Source: an uncultured Solobacterium sp.
Lineage (GTDB): Bacteria; Bacillota_I; Bacilli_A; Erysipelotrichales; Erysipelotrichaceae
Direction of reading: 5' to 3'
Length of the DNA: 26,824 nucleotides
Assembly (NCBI GenBank): GCA_900547815.1
Contig: URHY01000024.1
Span: 1-26,824 of the forward strand
The notes below the pieces were generated by a model. The model searched no databases. It worked only from the letters and a program-made list of their open reading frames with translations, and had not been told where the DNA came from. The translations under genes and the position numbers were made by a program. Positions 8,816 through 18,600 of the stretch are shown here, piece by piece; the stretch's first letter is position 1; each line of letters starts with the position of its first letter.

Positions 8816-10588
8816 ATGAAAGAAAAAGGAAACCGAATAAAGGGAATGGATGGATTGCGGGGTATTGCCATTATTGGAATTACTCTTTTCCATATGTTTC
8901 CTAATGTCTTTAAGGGTGGTTATTTAGGAGTTGTTTTATTTTTTGTCTTAACTGGTTTTTTAATGGTTATCACAAATAAGAAAAAAATGGAAAACAAGGA
9001 ATTTTCTGTTATAAAATTTTATGTATCAAGAATAAAAAGATTGTACCCGCCATTGTTGGTAATGGTTTTTACAACTTTAGGAATTTATTTCTTTTTGGCT
9101 AATGATAGTTTGCGTGGAATGAAGATGCAAGTATTAAGTATATTTGCGGGTTTTAATAACTTTTGGCAGATTTCACAGAGCTTGGATTACTTTACTAGAA
9201 TTGCGAATACTTCACCATTTTCTCATTTATGGTTCTTGTCTATTGAAATGCAGTTTTATTTGATTTTTCCGCTTTTATTATTTGGATTATATAAGTTGGA
9301 AGAAAAAAAAGGAAAGTCGAATACAATCAAGACAATGTTTGGAGTCACTGTTGCTTTTGCGTTAATAATGCCAGTCCTTTATTTGTGTGGGTTTAATGTA
9401 ACAAGATTGTATTATGGAACAGATACTCGAGTTTATTCGTTATTTGCCGGAATGCTTTTGGGTTGGATATATACAAAGGAAGAGGAAACGAAAAAGAATT
9501 TTTATATTTCACTTTCTTTGATTGGAATATTGGCTGTTTCTTACTTTATTTTTGCTGGTAAAATGCCAATTGTATATTTATTAGTGTTGGCACTAACAAC
9601 AATTTTGTCTATGTTCTTAATTGAGAAAACGGCAAATAGCTCAGTTTCGTTGGATGTGCCTATATTAGATTGGATTGGTAGACATAGTTATGAAATTTAT
9701 TTATGGCAATATCCAGTGATTTATTTGTTTCAGTATAAGGATTGGAATAAACATTTCATCATATATTTATTTGAATTTGTAATTTTGATTGCACTTGTTG
9801 TATGGACAAATTATTTCTTAAAAGTGTTTAAGTACAAGCAAATTAAGCCTAAATTTCAGAAAGCGGTACTGGCTTGTGGAATCGTTGGCTTGGTATTTCA
9901 GGCAACTGGTGTTGTTGCTTTAGTAACTTCAAAAGAAGTGGATTCAACTGAGTTACAAAAGCGTATTGCAGAAAATGAAGAAGCAATCAAAAAGAAAAAG
10001 AATGCAAAATCAGATGGTAAAATGGAAAAGGCTAAAGATGTAGATTATAGCTCAAGTGGAAATTCACAGAAAGTATCCGATAAAGGGTTATTCTGCATAG
10101 GAGATTCCGTTATGTTGTCGGCATATACAAATATTCAAGCCGTTTATCCTGATTCTATTGTAGATGCAGCTGTTTCACGACAAATATATCAGGCTCAAGA
10201 CATATTGCGTTGGTATCAGTCACAAGGAAATATTCATAATACAGTTGTTATTTCACTTGGAACAAATGGCGTTTTAGATGAAAATAATGTTGAACAAGTG
10301 CTAGAAATGATTGGTTCAGATAAATCTATTTTCTGGGTCAATATATATGCGCCAGGTGTTGAATGGGAAGCTAGCAATAATGAATATTTACAAGAGTTAG
10401 CAAAAAAACATTCAAATATAACAATTGTTGATTGGAATTCTTATATTTCACAGCATACAGACCTGTTAGAAGCAGATGGAATACATCCAATGGAACCTGG
10501 AGCAGATGCCTATGCTCATTTAATTCAAGAAAAAATTAATGAAGTTATGCAAAAACAAAAAGAGATAGAAGAAAAAGTAAAAAAATAG
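8816..10588 (+). CDS. OatA-like membrane O-acetyltransferase with C-terminal SGNH domain
   Basis: The protein probably O-acetylates a cell-wall polymer, most likely peptidoglycan as OatA does, moving acetyl groups across the membrane and attaching them outside. Residues 1 to about 370 are an acyltransferase-3 domain with about ten membrane segments (GMDGLRGIAIIGITLFHMFP with the conserved His near 26; HLWFLSIEMQFYLIFPLLL). A charged linker (about 375-420) leads to an extracellular SGNH esterase/transferase domain: GDS at 429-431, SLGTNG at 480-485 and DGIHP at 554-558, giving Ser431, Asp554 and His557. The ATG at 8816 is chosen over a GTG at 8795 because AAGGGGA (8800-8806) is properly spaced from it and the extra seven residues do not belong to the domain. 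Acceptor polymer unproven; teichoic or capsular glycan is possible. Confidence 0.85.
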   Translation: MKEKGNRIKGMDGLRGIAIIGITLFHMFPNVFKGGYLGVVLFFVLTGFLMVITNKKKMENKEFSVIKFYVSRIKRLYPPLLVMVFTTLGIYFFLANDSLRGMKMQVLSIFAGFNNFWQISQSLDYFTRIANTSPFSHLWFLSIEMQFYLIFPLLLFGLYKLEEKKGKSNTIKTMFGVTVAFALIMPVLYLCGFNVTRLYYGTDTRVYSLFAGMLLGWIYTKEEETKKNFYISLSLIGILAVSYFIFAGKMPIVYLLVLALTTILSMFLIEKTANSSVSLDVPILDWIGRHSYEIYLWQYPVIYLFQYKDWNKHFIIYLFEFVILIALVVWTNYFLKVFKYKQIKPKFQKAVLACGIVGLVFQATGVVALVTSKEVDSTELQKRIAENEEAIKKKKNAKSDGKMEKAKDVDYSSSGNSQKVSDKGLFCIGDSVMLSAYTNIQAVYPDSIVDAAVSRQIYQAQDILRWYQSQGNIHNTVVISLGTNGVLDENNVEQVLEMIGSDKSIFWVNIYAPGVEWEASNNEYLQELAKKHSNITIVDWNSYISQHTDLLEADGIHPMEPGADAYAHLIQEKINEVMQKQKEIEEKVKK

Positions 10589-10592
10589 AAAA

Positions 10593-10623
10593 AGACTGCA
10601 GAAAAATTAATCTTCTGCAGTTT
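10593..10623. terminator. Bidirectional terminator between the acetyltransferase and lipoprotein genes
   Basis: ACTGCAGAA (10595-10603) pairs perfectly with TTCTGCAGT (10613-10621). TTTCGTTTTT follows on the plus strand and TTTCTATTTTTTTAC on the minus strand. The stop codon of the convergent lipoprotein gene (10607-10609) sits in the loop. Confidence 0.8.
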
Positions 10624-11314
10624 CGTTTTTATATTCTTCTAAATCATTTGGAAAGTTGATCTTCTTTAGATTTTTGATGTTTAATTTTAATGAAACATCA
10701 ATATCAGCACTTGCATTTTCTACTGTTTGCGTTCCTATAAAATTTAGAGCAAGATGAGTAATTTTATTATTCCTGATTGTTGCTTCTAATGTAGCATTAT
10801 CTAGTTTGATTGATCCCATGTTATCGAGTAGTGTTGCTAATTTGCTTGTATTAACTTTAAAAGTATAGTTGTTATCTTCCTTTTTAGAGGAATCAAACAA
10901 TTCACACAATTGATCATCCGTTAAATCTAGAAATGGGTTGTATGCATTTAATTTTGAATTTTGTTTTAACCCAATCTTATCCACTGTACTTTGTGTTTTT
11001 GTTCCCATGGAATTTAAATATGTTTTTCCATCTTTGATATAAAAGTTCAAAAAGTTGTTTTGTACGTTTTTTCCTGCAACAAGACCGATTGAACTGGCAA
11101 CTTGTAAATCGTCTTTTTGAAGAATTTGGGCATTAATATTTAATTTTGAATCTTTCATAGTGAGTATTCCATTGATTTGGGCGCTTTTTAAATTTAGTGT
11201 ATTATCTAACGCATTAAAGAATGTGAGAATATCATCGTTATTTTTTGAGTGCGAGCATCCTGCAAGTGAAAGGGATAAAAAACAAGTTAATATGAATGTT
11301 AATAGTTTTTTCAT
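10607..11314 (-). CDS. Lipoprotein of unknown function
   Basis: This 235-residue protein has a clear lipoprotein signal peptide: KK, a hydrophobic run and lipobox SLAGC, so Cys20 should carry the lipid and the protein should sit on the outer face of the membrane. The mature part (FFNALDNTLNLKSAQINGILTMKD and onward) alternates polar and hydrophobic residues with several predicted beta strands and asks for a scaffold like the LppX/LolA-type lipoproteins, but I do not recognise a family and assign no function. AGAAGGAG precedes the ATG and a strong promoter lies just upstream, so it is very probably expressed as a single-gene unit. Confidence 0.8.
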   Translation of the reverse strand: MKKLLTFILTCFLSLSLAGCSHSKNNDDILTFFNALDNTLNLKSAQINGILTMKDSKLNINAQILQKDDLQVASSIGLVAGKNVQNNFLNFYIKDGKTYLNSMGTKTQSTVDKIGLKQNSKLNAYNPFLDLTDDQLCELFDSSKKEDNNYTFKVNTSKLATLLDNMGSIKLDNATLEATIRNNKITHLALNFIGTQTVENASADIDVSLKLNIKNLKKINFPNDLEEYKNETAED

Positions 11315-11338
11315 TATAGACTCCTTCTAACTTTCATT

Positions 11339-11367
11339 ATTGTATTAGGAATTGGTTTGTATGTCAA
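11339..11367 (-). promoter_or_regulatory. Promoter of the lipoprotein gene
   Basis: On the minus strand TTGACA (11362-11367), a 17-base spacer and TACAAT (11339-11344) form a near-consensus sigma-A promoter 25 bases from the start codon. The TTGACA directly abuts the T tract of a minus-strand terminator. Confidence 0.85.
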
Positions 11368-11402
11368 AAAAAGAAAAAAGCACCTATTTCATGTGGGTGC
11401 TT
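11366..11402 (-). terminator. Minus-strand terminator upstream of the lipoprotein promoter
   Basis: Read on the minus strand, AAGCACC pairs with GGTGCTT (11378-11384 with 11396-11402) and is followed by TTTTTTCTTTTTTTG, a strong intrinsic terminator. On the plus strand the hairpin is followed by TTAAAAAGG and would not terminate. No minus-strand gene ends here, so it must stop antisense or divergent transcription, or define a very short RNA. Confidence 0.75.
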
Positions 11403-11419
11403 AAAAAGGATAGGCATTA

Positions 11420-11448
11420 TTTATATCCTATTTTCATGATTTTGTCAA
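11420..11448 (-). promoter_or_regulatory. Possible divergent promoter opposite rpoB
   Basis: On the minus strand TTGACA (11443-11448), a 17-base spacer and TATAAA (11420-11425) match a sigma-A promoter. Its start would be near 11413, only about 45 bases from the end of the minus-strand terminator, giving a tiny transcript. The -35 box is one arm of a perfect inverted repeat whose other arm is the likely rpoB -35 box. Confidence 0.5.
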
Positions 11449-11461
11449 GTTTTTCTTGACA
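11443..11461. repeat. Perfect inverted repeat carrying back-to-back -35 boxes
   Basis: TGTCAAG (11443-11449), five T residues, CTTGACA (11455-11461). Each arm contains TTGACA on one strand, so the repeat provides -35 elements for both the rpoB and the divergent promoter. In RNA it could also form a 7-bp hairpin. Confidence 0.7.
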
Positions 11462-11484
11462 TTTGGCACTTTTACTAGTAGTAT
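11456..11484 (+). promoter_or_regulatory. Likely rpoBC promoter
   Basis: TTGACA (11456-11461), 17 bases, then TAGTAT (11479-11484). A perfect TATAAT overlaps at 11482-11487 but would need a 20-base spacer, so the exact -10 register is uncertain. The start would fall near 11491-11494, leaving a leader of about 70 bases. Confidence 0.55.
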
Positions 11485-11504
11485 AATAAATTGCATAATA
11501 GTGT

Positions 11505-11524
11505 AAGTTTTCGGATGAAAACTT
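11505..11524 (+). ncRNA. Stem-loop in the rpoB leader
   Basis: AAGTTTTC, loop GGAT, GAAAACTT: a perfect 8-bp stem with a 4-nt loop in the 5' untranslated region about 25 bases before the ribosome site. It has no T tract, so it is not a terminator. A role in mRNA stability or translation control is possible but unproven. Confidence 0.5.
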
Positions 11525-11562
11525 CCTAATATAGTACAAATTCGAACGAAAGGATGGCATGC

Positions 11563-14500
11563 ATGGACAACAACAAAGCATATCGTATTGTCTCGTGTGG
11601 AAAGAAATCTTCCCGCCGAGATTACTCAAAGGTTAGTGGTAAATTAGAGTTACCTAATCTTGTCGAAATCCAGACAGATTCATTTAAATGGTTTACGCAA
11701 CAAGGTATCCAAGAAGTATTTGAAGAAATCTATCCAATTGAAAACTATGGAAAAAACATTCGTTTAAATTTCTTGCGTTATCATTTTGAAGAACCAAAAT
11801 ATAACGCTGAAGAATCTATGTATAGAGAATGCAACTTTGCAGCACCTCTATATGCAGATATGGAATTGGAAGTTACAGACTCAGAAACTGGGGAAGTTGT
11901 AACCAAGAGCGAAGAAGTATATTTAGGGGATTTCCCTTTAATGACAGAAACTGGTACATTCATCATCAATGGTGCGGAACGTGTAATCGTTAGTCAGATC
12001 GTACGTTCTCCTGGAGCATATTTTGCGGACAGTTATGATGAAAAGACTGGTAAACAAAACTTTAGTTGTGAATTAATCCCAAGTCGTGGTACTTGGCTAG
12101 AGTTCATGACTGAACAAAAGAAAACTACAAATGGACGTTTGATCAACGTTTCTATTGACCGTCGTCGTAAAGTATTATTCAGTATCTTATTCAAGGCTAT
12201 AGGTATGTCTTTGAATATTGGGGTAAATGAAGATACTCATGATACATCAATGATGGAAACGTTCTTACGTGCAATGGGACGTAACTGGTCTGATGTAGCT
12301 ACAGATGCAGAAGATCGCGAATACATGAATATGTATTTGTTGTTGTACACTGCCTTCTTTGGAAAATATGAAGAAATTGAAAATACTTTATTGAATGATA
12401 AAGTAAAAACTACTCAGGAAGCTTTACTTTCTTTCTATGAAAACCAGAGAAGTGATGAAATTCCTACATTAGATGGATCAATCACTTTGATGCAGGCTAA
12501 ATTCTTTGATCACCGTCGTTATGATTTGACAAAGGCTGGCCGTTATAAATTACGCAAGAAATTAAATGCAATCGATCGTATGTATGGTATGACACTTGCT
12601 CATGACATAGTTGATGTAAATGGTAATGTTTTCATGGAAAAAGGTACTATGGTTCATCGTGATGAAAGAAATGCATTGCGTGAAGAATTGGCTAAAGGCA
12701 CTTATTGTGTCGCTTATCCATTCCGCTCAGAATTCCATGAAGAAGATATTGTTTCAATTCCGACAAGCTGGACTACAGGATTAATTGGTCGTGTATTGGC
12801 TAGTGATGTAGAAACGGAAGATGCTTATTTAGATGCTGGTACAGTATTAACTGAACAAGATGTTTTAGCAATCCAAAAGGTTGTTGAAAATGTTGAAATT
12901 TTTGCAGGATTGTTTGCACAACCAGTTAAATTAACAGCTGAAAATATGGATTCTGTATTTAACTATGGACAACGTTTATATGCACTTGGACGTTTAACAA
13001 ATGCGCAAGGTGAAGATATTGTTGATGCGGATATGGAATTAGTTGCGAACCGTTATATGGTTGGCGTAAGTCCAGATGCTATCGATAGTGATGTTGAAAC
13101 ACAAGTTAAACAACGTGCTTTAAGTGAAGATATCACAGCATGGTTGATTGGTGCATGTGTTCAAGAAGTATATATTATTGACAACAATGGGGATGAAGTA
13201 CGTGTTGCTGGAAATGACCCATTCGCAAACAAGCATACAATTACAGTTTCAGATATGTATGCATTCTTCTCATATAGTTTAAATGTTATGGAAGGTGTAG
13301 GAACAACAGATGATATCGATATGTTAGGAAACCGTCGTATTCGTTCTGTTGGTGAATTGATCCAAAACCAATTCCGTATTGGTTTATCTCGTATGGAACG
13401 TGTTGTTAAAGAACGTATGTCAATTCAAGAAATGGATAGCTTAACACCAAGAAAATTGACAAACATTCGTCCTTTGACAGCTGCAATTAAAGAATTCTTC
13501 TCTAGTTCACAATTGTCGCAGTTCATGGATCAACAAAACCCTCTAGCTGAGTTGACAAACAAACGTCGTATTTCAGCTTTAGGTCCAGGTGGTATTAGTC
13601 GTGACCGTGCAAGTTTTGAAGTTCGTGATGTTCACAACTCTCACTATGGTCGTATTTGTCCAATCGAAACGCCTGAAGGACCAAACATTGGTTTGATTAA
13701 TAACTTAACAACTTATGCTCGTATCAATGAATATGGATTTATCCAAACACCTTATCGTAAGGTAAATGCAGATGGTACAGTTAGTGAAGATACAGTTTAC
13801 TTAAGTGCGGATGAAGAAGCAGATTATGTAATTGCTCAGGCCAATGAGGTTCGTGATGGTCATTTAGTAAATGAACGTGTCGTAGCTCGTAAGGCTGGCG
13901 AAACTATTATCGCTGACCGTGAAGAAGTAGAACTTGCCGACGTCAGTCCAAAACAGATCGTATCTGTTGCCACTGCTTGTGTACCATTCTTGGAAAACGA
14001 TGATGCTTCTCGTGCCTTAATGGGTGCCAACATGCAACGTCAGGCCGTTCCATTATTAGTTCCACATTCACCTTATGTAGGTACTGGTATTGAATATAAA
14101 ATTGCCAAAGACTCTGGTGTAGGTATTGTCGCCAAACAAGATGGTGTTGTAGAGTATGTAGATAGTTTACGTATTGTTGTTAAAGATAATGAAGGTGAAA
14201 ACCATACTTATCAATTACGTAAGTTTGCTCGTTCAAATGCAAGTACTTGTATTAACCAACGTCCAATTGTAGAGGTTGGAGAAAAAGTTGAAAAGGGCGA
14301 TATCTTGGCTGATGGTCCAAGTATGCAAAATGGTGAATTGGCTTTAGGTCAAAACGTTGTTATCGCATATACAACATGGCATGGATATAACTACGAGGAT
14401 GCCATCATCATGTCAGAACGTATGGTTAGTGATGATGTATATACTTCAATCCACGTAGAAGAATATGATATTGACTGTCGTGAAACTAAGTTAGGTCCTG

Positions 14501-15660
14501 AAGAAATCACTCGTGATATTCCTAACGTTGGTGAAAGCGCAGTTCGTAAATTAGATTCAAATGGTATCATTATGGTTGGTGCCGAAGTAAAAGAAGGAGA
14601 TATCTTAGTTGGTAAGGTTACTCCAAAAGGACAAAGTGAAGTTAGTCCAGAAGAAAAATTATTATTAGCAATCTTTGGTGAAAAATCACGTGAAGTTCGT
14701 GACAATTCATTGAAAGTACCTCATGGTGGTGCTGGTATTGTTCATTCTATTCGTGTGTTTAAACGTGGAGATGGATCGGATCTTCCTCCTGGAGTAAATA
14801 TGCGTGTTAAAGTATATATCGTTCAGAAACGTAAGATTTCTGAAGGTGATAAAATGTCTGGTCGTCACGGTAACAAAGGTGTCATCTCTAAGATTCTACC
14901 AATCGAAGATATGCCATTTATGGCTGATGGACATCCAGTTGATATCTTGTTGAATCCATTCGGTGTACCTTCTCGTATGAACATTGGACAGATTCTAGAA
15001 ATCCACTTAGGTTACGCAGCTCGTAAACTTGGTGTTAAATTCTCTACATCTGTATTCGATGGTTTATCAAATGAAGACTTGCAGGATGTAATGCGTGAAG
15101 CAAGCATGACTGTAGATGGAAAACAGGTATTATACGATGGACAAACTGGACAACCATTTGATGAACGTATTAGTGTTGGTGTAATGTACATGATCAAGTT
15201 GGCCCACATGGTTGACGATAAATTACATGCTCGTGCTACAGGACCATACTCTTTAGTAACTCAACAACCTTTGGGTGGTAAAGCTCAAAATGGTGGTCAG
15301 AGATTTGGAGAGATGGAAGTTTGGGCATTGGAAGCATATGGTGCTGCCCACACTTTGCAAGAAATCTTGACAATCAAATCTGATGATATTCAAGGTCGTA
15401 TTAAGACTTATGAAGCTATTATCAAAGGTAAAGATATTCCAGAACCAGGGGTTCCAGAATCATTCCGTGTATTGATGCACGAATTACAAGGTCTAGCAAT
15501 CGATATTCGTTTGTTAGATGAAAATAATAATGAGGTTGACATCACATTAGATGATGATGACCAGGACGCTCATCCAGCTCAACCTTTACAAGAGGAAGTT
15601 CAAAAGGAAGAGTTAGTCGACGATATTGAAGAAGAAAATAACGAAGAAGAGGAGGCGTAG
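11563..15660 (+). CDS. rpoB: DNA-directed RNA polymerase beta subunit RpoB
   Basis: RpoB forms one pincer of RNA polymerase and, with RpoC, the active-site cleft. Diagnostic segments include [17 protein letters not shown] (the rifampicin region, about 649-665), [53 protein letters not shown] and [19 protein letters not shown]. The ATG at 11563 is preferred over 11554 because AAAGGA (11548-11553) would touch the earlier codon but sits 9 bases from this one. At 1365 residues it is well above B. subtilis RpoB (1193). Most of the excess lies between GRYKLRKKL (about 327) and TVSDMYAFF (about 560). Asn666 replaces the rifampicin-contact His (E. coli H526). The C-terminus is a long acidic tail. The start of rpoC follows 8 bases after the stop. 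Confidence 0.98.
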   Translation: MDNNKAYRIVSCGKKSSRRDYSKVSGKLELPNLVEIQTDSFKWFTQQGIQEVFEEIYPIENYGKNIRLNFLRYHFEEPKYNAEESMYRECNFAAPLYADMELEVTDSETGEVVTKSEEVYLGDFPLMTETGTFIINGAERVIVSQIVRSPGAYFADSYDEKTGKQNFSCELIPSRGTWLEFMTEQKKTTNGRLINVSIDRRRKVLFSILFKAIGMSLNIGVNEDTHDTSMMETFLRAMGRNWSDVATDAEDREYMNMYLLLYTAFFGKYEEIENTLLNDKVKTTQEALLSFYENQRSDEIPTLDGSITLMQAKFFDHRRYDLTKAGRYKLRKKLNAIDRMYGMTLAHDIVDVNGNVFMEKGTMVHRDERNALREELAKGTYCVAYPFRSEFHEEDIVSIPTSWTTGLIGRVLASDVETEDAYLDAGTVLTEQDVLAIQKVVENVEIFAGLFAQPVKLTAENMDSVFNYGQRLYALGRLTNAQGEDIVDADMELVANRYMVGVSPDAIDSDVETQVKQRALSEDITAWLIGACVQEVYIIDNNGDEVRVAGNDPFANKHTITVSDMYAFFSYSLNVMEGVGTTDDIDMLGNRRIRSVGELIQNQFRIGLSRMERVVKERMSIQEMDSLTPRKLTNIRPLTAAIKEFFSSSQLSQFMDQQNPLAELTNKRRISALGPGGISRDRASFEVRDVHNSHYGRICPIETPEGPNIGLINNLTTYARINEYGFIQTPYRKVNADGTVSEDTVYLSADEEADYVIAQANEVRDGHLVNERVVARKAGETIIADREEVELADVSPKQIVSVATACVPFLENDDASRALMGANMQRQAVPLLVPHSPYVGTGIEYKIAKDSGVGIVAKQDGVVEYVDSLRIVVKDNEGENHTYQLRKFARSNASTCINQRPIVEVGEKVEKGDILADGPSMQNGELALGQNVVIAYTTWHGYNYEDAIIMSERMVSDDVYTSIHVEEYDIDCRETKLGPEEITRDIPNVGESAVRKLDSNGIIMVGAEVKEGDILVGKVTPKGQSEVSPEEKLLLAIFGEKSREVRDNSLKVPHGGAGIVHSIRVFKRGDGSDLPPGVNMRVKVYIVQKRKISEGDKMSGRHGNKGVISKILPIEDMPFMADGHPVDILLNPFGVPSRMNIGQILEIHLGYAARKLGVKFSTSVFDGLSNEDLQDVMREASMTVDGKQVLYDGQTGQPFDERISVGVMYMIKLAHMVDDKLHARATGPYSLVTQQPLGGKAQNGGQRFGEMEVWALEAYGAAHTLQEILTIKSDDIQGRIKTYEAIIKGKDIPEPGVPESFRVLMHELQGLAIDIRLLDENNNEVDITLDDDDQDAHPAQPLQEEVQKEELVDDIEEENNEEEEA

Positions 15661-15668
15661 TATAAAAT

Positions 15669-18600
15669 ATGAGTATTAACAATTTTGCCTCGATTCAGGT
15701 TCGCTTAGCGAGTCCAGAAACGATTTTGAAATGGAGTCATGGTGAAGTAACTAAGCCTGAGACAATTAACTATCGTTCACAAAAAGCTGAACGTGATGGT
15801 TTATTCTGCGAACGCATTTTCGGTCCAACTAAGGACTGGGAATGTGCTTGTGGTAAATATAAAAAAGTACGTTTTAAAGGTGTTGTATGTGACCGTTGTG
15901 GTGTAGAAATCACAAAGGCAAGCGTAAGACGTGAACGTATGGGTCACATCCATTTAGCTGCACCAGTAGCTCATATTTGGTATTTACGTGGTATTCCTAG
16001 CCGTATGGCATTGTTGTTGGATGTAACACCTAAACAATTAGAAGAAGTTGTATACTTTGTAAGTTACATCGTTACTGATCCAAAAGAATCTGGTTTAGCT
16101 TATAAACAAATTCTTTCTGAACGTGAATTCCGTGAAAACCAAGCTATTTATGGTTCAACAGGATTTACTGCTCAAACAGGTGCTGAAGCTGTACTTCGTC
16201 TATTGCAAGATGTAGATTTAGAATCCGAATATCAAGAAGTACAAGATGCTCTTGAAAAAGCACAAGGTGAAAAACGTAAGAAATTAATCAAACGTTTAGA
16301 TACTATTAACGCATTCCGCAATAGTGAAAATATGCCAGAATGGATGATTCTGACTAACATTCCGGTAATACCACCTGATTTACGTCCAATGCTTCAATTG
16401 GATGGTGGTCGTTTTGCGACAAGTGACTTAAATGATTTATATCGTCGTGTTATCACTCGTAATAATCGTTTACGTAAATTATTAGAGTTGGGCACTCCTA
16501 ATATCATTGTTCAAAATGAAAAACGTATGTTACAGGAATCTGTGGATGCTTTAATCGACAATGGACGTCGTTCAAAACCGATTACAGGTGCGGGTGGACG
16601 TGCATTAAAATCATTGTCTCACTCATTAAAGGGTAAACAAGGTCGTTTCCGTCAAAACTTATTAGGTAAGCGTGTTGACTTCTCTGGTCGTTCTGTAATT
16701 GCCGTAGGACCAGATTTGAAGATGTACCAATGTGGTATTCCTCGTGAAATGGCAGTAAACTTGTTTAAACCATTTATTATTAATGAAATTGTAAACCAAG
16801 GATTGGCTCAAAATCCTAAAAATGCAGAAAAATTAATCGAACGTCGCGATCCACGTATCTGGGATGTTGTTGAAACAGTAATTGATGGATATCCAGTATT
16901 GATGAACCGTGCACCTACACTACACCGTTTAGGTATTCAGGCTTTCTTGCCTAAATTGGTTGAAGGACGTGCAATGCGTCTTCACCCACTAGTATGTACA
17001 GCGTTCAATGCCGACTTCGATGGTGACCAGATGGCCATCCACGTTCCATTAGGAGAAGAAGCTCGTGCCGAAGCATTAGTTATGATGTTAGGTTCCCACA
17101 ATATCTTAGGTCCTAAAGATGGTAAGCCAATTGTTACACCAGGACAGGATATGGTTATGGGTAACTTCTATTTAACAATGGAAGAAACGAAAGATGAATT
17201 CTTTGCAGAAGCTAAACACTACGAAGAAGTTGGTTGCCCATTAGAAGCTGCTCACTGGCACCGTTTTGGTGAAAGTGAAGGTCATGTATATACAGATGAA
17301 GATGAAGTCATGATGGCTTATCAGTCAAAACAAGTTCACCTTCACACTCGTATCGCATTGCCAGTATGCAACATGCATAAAACTTCATTTGATGAAAAAC
17401 ATAAAAATGATTATTTAATTACAACTGTTGGAAAGATCGTATTCAACTCAATGTTCCCTGAAGATTTCCCTTATATCAATGAGGTTAGTAAGGAAAACTT
17501 TGTAAGTACTCCTGACAAATATTTTGTTTCTCCAGGACAAAACATTAAAGAATATATTGAAGCTATGCCTTTAGTTGATGCCGTTAAGAAAAAAGATTTA
17601 GGTAAAGTTATTGCCGAAGTTTTCAAGCGTTATGATGCTGATCAAACAGCTGAAATTCTTGACCAAATCAAATCATTAGGATTTGAATATTCAACAGTAG
17701 CTGGTATTACAGTTGCCTTATCAGATATCGAAGTGGCTCCTCACAAAGATGAATATATCGATGAGGGTCGTGTTAAAGCCGATCAATTAAAACACTTACA
17801 ACGTAAGGGTATGTTGACAATGGAAGAATGGGAACGTCACTTATCTAAGATGTGGGATGATCAAAAAGATAAGATTGTTACATCATTGATGAAAAACTTA
17901 CCTCGTAAAAACCCAATTAACATGATGGCGACTTCTGGTGCCCGTGGTAACGCGTCAAACTTTACGCAGCTAGCTGGTATGCGTGGTTTAATGGCTAAGC
18001 CAGGTCACGCCAAAGCGGGTGCAGGCGAATATGTTCCAACTATCATAGAAGTTCCTATTTACTCTTGTTTCCGTGAAGGATTGAACGTAAGTGAGTTCTT
18101 TATCTCTACTCACGGTGTGCGTAAAGGTTTAACTGATACTGCCTTGAAGACTGCCGAATCTGGTTACTTAACTCGTCGTCTGGTTGATGTTGCACAAGAT
18201 GTAATTATCAAAGAAGATGATTGTGGTACAGATAAGGGTTACTGGATTGAAACTTTAATGGATCGCAAGACAAATTCTGTTATCGAACCATTACAAGATC
18301 GTTTAGTTGGTCGTTATTCAAAACAAGATGTAACAGATCCAAAAACGGGTGAGTTAATTATTGCGAGTGATGAGTTTATCACAGATGAACTTGCAAAGAA
18401 AATTGTAGATGCTGGTGTTACAGGTATGTATATCCGTTCTGTATTTACATGTAAATCTCGTTTAGGTATTTGTCGTAAATGTTATGGACGTAACATGGCT
18501 ACTGGTAAAGACGTTGAAGTTGGTGAAGCTATTGGTATTATGGCTGCCCAATCAATTGGTGAACCAGGTACACAGTTAACAATGCGTACATTCCATACAG

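Noticed and set aside
11554..11562. Upstream ATG adding three residues to RpoB
   Set aside because: The ribosome site AAAGGA directly touches this ATG; the ATG at 11563 has proper spacing.
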